From positions 1-11,496 of the forward strand of contig JAJRZO010000110.1 of NCBI GenBank assembly GCA_024275215.1: a stretch of 11,496 bases of DNA, read 5' to 3'. Source of the DNA: Candidatus Zixiibacteriota bacterium (lineage in GTDB: Bacteria; Zixibacteria; MSB-5A5; JAABVY01; JAHJOQ01). Within the stretch, counting starts at the first letter, position 1. Each line of letters begins with the position of its first letter. A program made the position numbers and the translations under genes. Of this stretch, positions 7,943-11,496 are shown one piece after another. Below the pieces are notes generated by a model. The model was not told the DNA's origin and made no database searches. It worked only from the letters and a program-made list of their open reading frames with translations.

Positions 7943-7966
7943 AGAGAAAACCACCCGAAGGGTGGG
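7943..7966 (-). terminator. Predicted intrinsic terminator of the upstream operon
   Basis: On the minus strand, the stem CCACCC-TTC-GGGTGG (7965..7951) is followed at once by TTTTCTCT (7950..7943). It lies about 20 bases past the stop of the DUF3108 gene, where a Rho-independent terminator is expected. The T-tract is interrupted by C, and the hairpin belongs to a repeat family, so efficiency is uncertain. Confidence 0.55.
7951..7966 (-). repeat. CCCACCC/GGGTGG palindrome, copy B
   Basis: On the minus strand this reads CCCACCCTTCGGGTGG, with a 6-base perfect stem CCACCC/GGGTGG and loop TTC. It is the inverted relative of copy A at 7907..7923. It also forms the stem of the predicted terminator after the DUF3108 gene. 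Confidence 0.72.
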
Positions 7967-7986
7967 CCACCCAAGCCATGGCAAGG

Positions 7987-8832
7987 TCAATCCAACAATT
8001 CACCCAGCCTGAAATCCGTCAACTCGGCGGTTATCGATCCGACGAGGACTTTGGATTTCATCAGCACAGGCATCTTGAGACGATCATCAGTCAGCCAGAC
8101 CGTCAGCCTGCCTTCGTGTTTGAATATCCCCGCAGATTTCAGGAGCGGTTCGACTTTGAGACATTTGAACTTGCCCGCATCGACATCAATTTCCTCACGA
8201 GCATGAACGATTACTTCAAGGATATGACATTTCTTTTTCGTGTAGTTGCTCATACTGATTGTATCGCCGACTTCAAGATCGAGCGAGCGAATATAATACA
8301 AGCTCGATAATACATCCTGAATATAGTCATCGACCATGATCGTATCACCATCTTCATACGCAAGCCCCCGATACTGGTCGAAATCCTGAACTATATCACT
8401 GCTGTAACTTCCCTCTCGAAGGTGTTTCTCGAAATGCCAGGGAAACATTCCGTAAGCATCGAACCAGGTCTCACCATGGTCGCGGACCTTGTAAAATTTA
8501 TCGAAAAACGAATGAGATTGCGCTCGCGTTGTTATCATGTAACAGAGTCGTCCATTATACTCAAAAACAGAATCAACAGACATCTCGGCATATCCCGCAG
8601 TGACAAAGCTGTATTTCAAATCGAACTTCAGCCACTCCCCCACACCGAACGCGTCATTGATCAAATCGCGAAAACTCGAATCAACTTCGACAGAGTCGAA
8701 AGGTATATCAAGCGGTCGGCATGTGTCGGGCAAGACTACTATATCTGTGCTGTCATCTGCCCACCCTGTCACAAATAAAGCAACAAGCCCCAACACTAAC
8801 ATGACAGCCAGTTTAGTTTTATTGCTTCTCAT
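7987..8832 (-). CDS. Exported DUF3108 protein
   Basis: This 281-residue protein has an N-terminal signal peptide: basic RSNKTK, then a hydrophobic core at about 8-22, with likely cleavage near GWA-DD at 25/26. The rest matches DUF3108 in layout. A beta-rich domain starts near 65 (VGEWLKFDLKYSFVTAGYAE). Family features include VDAGKFKCLKVEP at about 217-229 and the closing run RLTVWLTDDRLKMPVLMKSK at 242-261, before IGS-type strands and an AEL end. Members are periplasmic or outer-membrane-associated beta proteins of unknown function, often near cell-envelope genes. ATG 8832 is preceded by AGAGGA and overlaps the phosphatase gene by 14 bases. It is the last gene of the upstream block, with a terminator-like hairpin after it. 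Confidence 0.87.
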   Translation of the reverse strand: MRSNKTKLAVMLVLGLVALFVTGWADDSTDIVVLPDTCRPLDIPFDSVEVDSSFRDLINDAFGVGEWLKFDLKYSFVTAGYAEMSVDSVFEYNGRLCYMITTRAQSHSFFDKFYKVRDHGETWFDAYGMFPWHFEKHLREGSYSSDIVQDFDQYRGLAYEDGDTIMVDDYIQDVLSSLYYIRSLDLEVGDTISMSNYTKKKCHILEVIVHAREEIDVDAGKFKCLKVEPLLKSAGIFKHEGRLTVWLTDDRLKMPVLMKSKVLVGSITAELTDFRLGELLD

Positions 8833-9310
8833 TGATCCTCTGGATTATATCAGGCAAAACACGCTTGAGTTCCCGTTTGATTTCGTCGTAGACTTTGCTA
8901 TATGTCTCGATATCCGCACCAATCGGATCAGCAATCGACAATTCACGCGAAGCGACATCATGAGGAAAAGCTTTAAGCATGAATATATCATCAATCCTGT
9001 CAGAGAATTGTGATATAAGAAACTCATAGTGATTGAATGCAAGCGCTAAGAGCAAGTCAGATTTCTCAACGAGCGATTTGCTGATCGCCTGCGAATAATG
9101 ATCGGAAATATCAATTCCACCCTGTGCTGCGACCTGAACGGCATTGGCTGTCGCAGGATAGCCATCGAGAGTACCGGTACCGGATGAGATAACTTTGACT
9201 GCATCGATTCCCTCCGAATGGAGCATCGCTTTCAGGACGCCCTCTGCCATCGGCGACCGACATGTATTCCCGGTACAAACAAACATGATAGTATATTCCG
9301 AGCCGCTCAC
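8819..9310 (-). CDS. ywlE: Low-molecular-weight phosphatase, YwlE-type (probable protein arginine phosphatase)
   Basis: The 163 residues form a single low-molecular-weight protein phosphatase domain. The catalytic P-loop VCTGNTCRS spans 11-19, with nucleophile C12 and phosphate-binding R18. The general-acid aspartate is D128 in the DPIG motif. The residue four after the nucleophile is Thr (T16). In Bacillus YwlE this Thr favours phosphoarginine, whereas tyrosine phosphatases usually carry Ile or Leu there. The tyrosine phosphatases' DPYY-type motif is also absent. I therefore infer an arginine phosphatase; no arginine kinase (McsB) is in the window. The GTG start at 9310 has AAGGAG 9 bases upstream (9320-9325). 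The gene starts 3 bases after tsaC, a neighbourhood also seen around ywlC-ywlE in Bacillus. Confidence 0.85.
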   Translation of the reverse strand: MSGSEYTIMFVCTGNTCRSPMAEGVLKAMLHSEGIDAVKVISSGTGTLDGYPATANAVQVAAQGGIDISDHYSQAISKSLVEKSDLLLALAFNHYEFLISQFSDRIDDIFMLKAFPHDVASRELSIADPIGADIETYSKVYDEIKRELKRVLPDIIQRINEKQ

Positions 9311-9313
9311 TTG

Positions 9314-9955
9314 TCAACTCTCCTTTTCCCAGGCTTCGCGTATTGTCGACGGATCGACTGCGCCTCGTCTTATGATCCGCAAATTCCCGTCACTCACATC
9401 CACGACTGTCGACGGGAGATTCCCTGCTGTCACAGACCGGTCGAATATAAGTAACCCCACACTGTCAGCCAACCAGTTTGTCAAATAGTCAGGATCAGAC
9501 GACGGTGATTCACCGTGCTTGTTTGCGCTCGTCTGGGCAATAGTAACACCTGCCGTTTCGGCAAGCCGAGATGCCAGAGGATGACTCGAACAACGAAAGC
9601 CAATCCTGCCGTCAACAGATACCACTCCCGGCCAATCAGACCTGATTGATGAAGCAATGATAGTTAATGGCCCCGGCCAAAATCCGGACACCAGCCTGTA
9701 GACATTTTCAGGAATCTGAGTTGAGAGAGGTTCAGCCTGTTCCCAGCTCGCGATCAGCAGCGCCATAGGAGATGATTGATCTCTTCCTTTGATTTCGAGA
9801 ATGCGAGCGACAGATTCGCCGCTTTCAGCATTACAACATAACCCATATTGTGTCTCTGTTGGAATAAGAATGATCTCGCCATTACGAAGACACCGCACAG
9901 CATCGTCAGCCAGCTTGTCGAGATCAGTAGCAGCATCGATGGTGACAGTTCTCAC
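9314..9955 (-). CDS. tsaC: L-threonylcarbamoyladenylate synthase (TsaC/Sua5 family)
   Basis: The enzyme makes threonylcarbamoyl-AMP from threonine, bicarbonate and ATP, the first step of t6A37 modification on ANN-decoding tRNAs. The 213 residues are a single YrdC domain, without the extra C-terminal Sua5 domain. Motifs are IPTETQYGL at 31-39, a KGR segment after LEI, FWPGPLTI near 92-99, RIGFRCSSHP, TSANKHGE, and LPSTVVDVSDG followed by RIIRRGAV near the end. The K-x-R/S-x-N residues that bind ATP and threonine are in place. It is cytoplasmic. The start is GTG at 9955..9953; no ATG fits better, and the ribosome-binding site is weak. It lies 16 bases after the SPOR gene and 3 bases before the phosphatase. 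Confidence 0.94.
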   Translation of the reverse strand: MRTVTIDAATDLDKLADDAVRCLRNGEIILIPTETQYGLCCNAESGESVARILEIKGRDQSSPMALLIASWEQAEPLSTQIPENVYRLVSGFWPGPLTIIASSIRSDWPGVVSVDGRIGFRCSSHPLASRLAETAGVTIAQTSANKHGESPSSDPDYLTNWLADSVGLLIFDRSVTAGNLPSTVVDVSDGNLRIIRRGAVDPSTIREAWEKES

Positions 9956-9971
9956 GATCAGGAATCTTATT

Positions 9972-10580
9972 CTACTCGCCGGGGTTTTTGGGATTTCGGG
10001 ATGGTACAGATGTGGTGTCTATCAACCCGAGTGAATCGGGCAGCATCAGTGTTTTGTAGTATATCGAGTCGGGTGGCGATTCGACAAGCCAGCCATTCTC
10101 ATAGCCGAGACTTCTCGCACGCCTCAGTAATCTTTCTCCTGATGACAGATCCGTACAATTTCCCATCAGAAGCTTATAGTATGGCACTTCATAGACAAGA
10201 TAAACAGGTTGATCGAAAATCTCTTCGGCGACTTCTCTTTCGTATCCCGCTTCTGAATAATACTGGGATGCAAAAAGCTGGACACGGTAGATAGTTCTGA
10301 CCGAATCGATCTTCGGATTCAATCGTCTTAGTGAATCTATTGTTGCCCAATCGAGTTGTGAAACATTTTCCGGAGTCGTGATCTCTGTCTTTTCAGGAAT
10401 CACTTCAGGGACAAGAAACATATCTTTTTCATAGTCGATGCCATCATCTTCAATGTCAGTTTCTCCCGCATGGCGTCCCCTGCCCTCGTCCTCAGGCCAC
10501 GGGAGGCATCCTGCACCTGCGAACAATACTATTGCCAACAGCAAATTAACGTGATGGTGCTTGTTACAAATACTTCTCAT
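9972..10580 (-). CDS. Probable SPOR-domain lipoprotein
   Basis: The 202 residues start with a signal sequence: hydrophobic VNLLLAIVLFAGAG at 11-24, then C25. Cysteine after AGAG suggests a lipoprotein, although the -3 residue is Gly rather than the usual Leu, so the lipobox is atypical. An acidic, low-complexity linker follows (about 28-60). A SPOR-like domain spans about 97-168. It has the typical first strand YRVQLFAS, a helix rich in Ala/Glu, the central PVYLVYEVPYYKLLMGN strands, and a second helix with RARSLGYENGWLV. SPOR domains bind denuded peptidoglycan glycans at division sites. A role at the envelope is inferred from this alone. ATG 10580 overlaps the end of manC by 17 bases. Confidence 0.83.
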   Translation of the reverse strand: MRSICNKHHHVNLLLAIVLFAGAGCLPWPEDEGRGRHAGETDIEDDGIDYEKDMFLVPEVIPEKTEITTPENVSQLDWATIDSLRRLNPKIDSVRTIYRVQLFASQYYSEAGYEREVAEEIFDQPVYLVYEVPYYKLLMGNCTDLSSGERLLRRARSLGYENGWLVESPPDSIYYKTLMLPDSLGLIDTTSVPSRNPKNPGE

Positions 10581-11496
10581 GTTCGTCAGATTCCTTCAGT
10601 CTCTTCAGGACTTCCGCGATTTCGTTCACGCGGGCCTTATGAGCAACCATGACTATTTCCCCTGACCGCACGATTACAAGATCAGATACTCCCAGTGTTG
10701 TAATGATCCCTTCAGAATCGTTGTGAATCGTAGATTCGAAAGTGTCAACCGTCACCACATTACCGCTTATAACATTGTTATCGCCATTAAGCGCTTTAAC
10801 CCTCTCAAGAGAACGCCAGCTTCCAATGTCATCCCAGATCAGTTCTCACTCTATCACAAGGACATTCTCAGCCTTCTCGAGAATGGCAACATCAATCGAA
10901 ACTTTCTCACAGTGCTCGTAACAATAGCGTCTCGCATCGAGTTCTTTGTCCGTACCGATTTGTGGGGAGTAATCGTCCAGAAGCGTCGCCATATCAGGCT
11001 GAAACTCTCGTATAGCATCCAGAATCGCTTTTGCAGACCAGATAAACATTCCGGAATTCCAGAGATGTTTGCGCCCATAATAGTATTGTTGTGCAAGCAG
11101 CCTATCGGGCTTTTCAGTGAAAGTATTGATGTGATAGACGGACACATTGTGATATTTATCATAGAGATCGCTGCGCTCGATATAACCATAACCGGATTCA
11201 GCCCTCGTGGGCGTTATACCTATTGTTATCAGGAAGTCCTTGTCCGAGGCAATCTGGCATCCCGCCTGAAGAAGCTCGATAAGTTTCTCTCGTGGATTGA
11301 TATAGTGATCGCAGGATAGTACAACCATAATCGCATCTTTATCAATCTTATACAGATGAGTAGCGGCGAGGCCAATGGTCATACATGTGCTCTTACCGAA
11401 CGGCTCGGTAAGAAGATTGTCATCGTTGAGATATGATATCGAGTTGAGTATCTGTTTGCTCAAGCTATCGACAGTAACGATTCTTATCCTCGGTAA
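10564..11496 (-). pseudogene. manC: Mannose-1-phosphate guanylyltransferase, 5'-partial and interrupted by an in-frame TGA
   Basis: Family members make GDP-mannose from mannose-1-phosphate and GTP for surface polysaccharides. The N-terminus, including the GGxGTR nucleotide loop, lies outside the window; the frame is open to base 11496. Visible motifs in order are LTEPFGKST, LSCDHYI, a GYGYIE segment, NTFTEKPDRLLAQQYY, WNSGMFIW, and SIDVAILEKAENVLVIE. The frame then meets TGA at 10848..10846 and continues without a shift: ELIWDDIGSWRSLERVK, NNVISGNVVTVDT, and the typical C-terminal GVSDLVIVRSGEIVMVAHKA. The stop at 10564 is TAA. Apart from the TGA and its neighbours the gene looks intact, so it may be a recent nonsense mutation, a sequence error, or a read-through site. 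Gene callers would report two pieces (10846..11496 and 10564..10758). Confidence 0.85.
10846..10848 (-). other. In-frame TGA inside manC
   Basis: The TGA falls between VLVIE and ELIWDDIGSW. Family members usually have a small or hydrophobic residue here (Met in E. coli CpsB, often Ala or Gly elsewhere), followed by D-x-G-W. The frame on both sides is the same. Here the three residues after the stop are ELI where D-[FA]-G is normal, so the site differs by more than one base from the family pattern. Confidence 0.85.

Larger units (their letters stand above)
7648..7986. other. Intergenic repeat-rich region between the two operons
   Basis: These 339 bases hold no credible gene. Reading in the direction of transcription (right to left) there is a terminator-like hairpin directly after the DUF3108 gene, then its inverted partner palindrome, then a GC-rich perfect palindrome, then two inverted copies of a 29-base element. 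About 80 bases without notable structure follow, and then the dtd promoter. The open frame that crosses most of it (8003..7746) translates into FPRRRES, a string familiar from translated ATTCCC-type repeats, so it is not a gene. Confidence 0.85.

Noticed and set aside
7746..8003. Minus-strand open frame of 85 codons across the intergenic gap
   Set aside because: It is mainly translated palindromic repeat, including FPRRRES, and overlaps the terminator-like hairpin. It has no supporting ribosome-binding site.
10808..10847. Possible SECIS-like stem after the in-frame TGA in manC (GAGAAC pairing with GTTCTC)
   Set aside because: The stem is only 6 base pairs with a 27-base loop and lies in conserved coding sequence. 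The position is not a catalytic cysteine, and selenocysteine is unknown in this family.
1..11496. Alternative genetic code (TGA as Gly or Trp)
   Set aside because: SMC, FtsY, RodZ and others contain no internal TGA, and several genes end in TGA at tight overlaps with the next start codon.
1..11496. Mobile elements, prophage, CRISPR or defence genes
   Set aside because: No transposase, integrase, regularly spaced direct repeats or defence domains are visible. Apart from one unknown protein, the coding content is housekeeping or envelope-related.

Overview
The window looks like chromosomal core sequence from a bacterium with moderate GC content and the standard genetic code. SMC spans 1199 codons with no internal TGA, and several genes end in TGA. 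A predicted SPOR lipoprotein, an exported DUF3108 protein and RodZ point to a diderm-type cell. The mix of genes would fit an uncultivated lineage near the FCB superphylum (Zixibacteria-like). That placement is an impression from gene content and repeat style, not a measured result.

Every gene I can support lies on the minus strand, so transcription runs from right to left. They fall into two blocks. The upstream block (11496 to 7987) reads manC-like mannose-1-phosphate guanylyltransferase (5' end off the window, interrupted by an in-frame TGA), a SPOR-domain lipoprotein, tsaC/sua5 (tRNA t6A synthesis), a YwlE-type low-molecular-weight phosphatase, and an exported DUF3108 protein. Neighbouring genes overlap or lie within 16 bases of each other.

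The 339-base gap from 7648 to 7986 separates the blocks. It holds a terminator-like hairpin just after the DUF3108 gene, a cluster of short palindromic repeats arranged as inverted pairs, and a strong-looking promoter placed so close to dtd that its mRNA could be leaderless.

The downstream block (7647 to 1) reads dtd (D-aminoacyl-tRNA deacylase), maf (nucleotide pyrophosphatase), rodZ (cell-shape protein), an unrecognised 185-residue protein, smc (condensin ATPase), ftsY (SRP receptor), yjbQ (UPF0047) and the first 31 codons of an rlmH-like rRNA methyltransferase. Most junctions are ATGA, TGATG or TAATG overlaps or gaps of about 10 bases, so this is very probably one translationally coupled operon. 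It combines translation quality control, nucleotide-pool cleaning, cell shape, chromosome compaction and membrane-protein targeting.

I see no phage, transposase, CRISPR array, toxin-antitoxin pair or defence system. The points most worth a second look are the in-frame stop in manC, the mosaic of palindromes, the possible leaderless promoter of dtd, the arginine-phosphatase signature, and the unknown gene between rodZ and smc.
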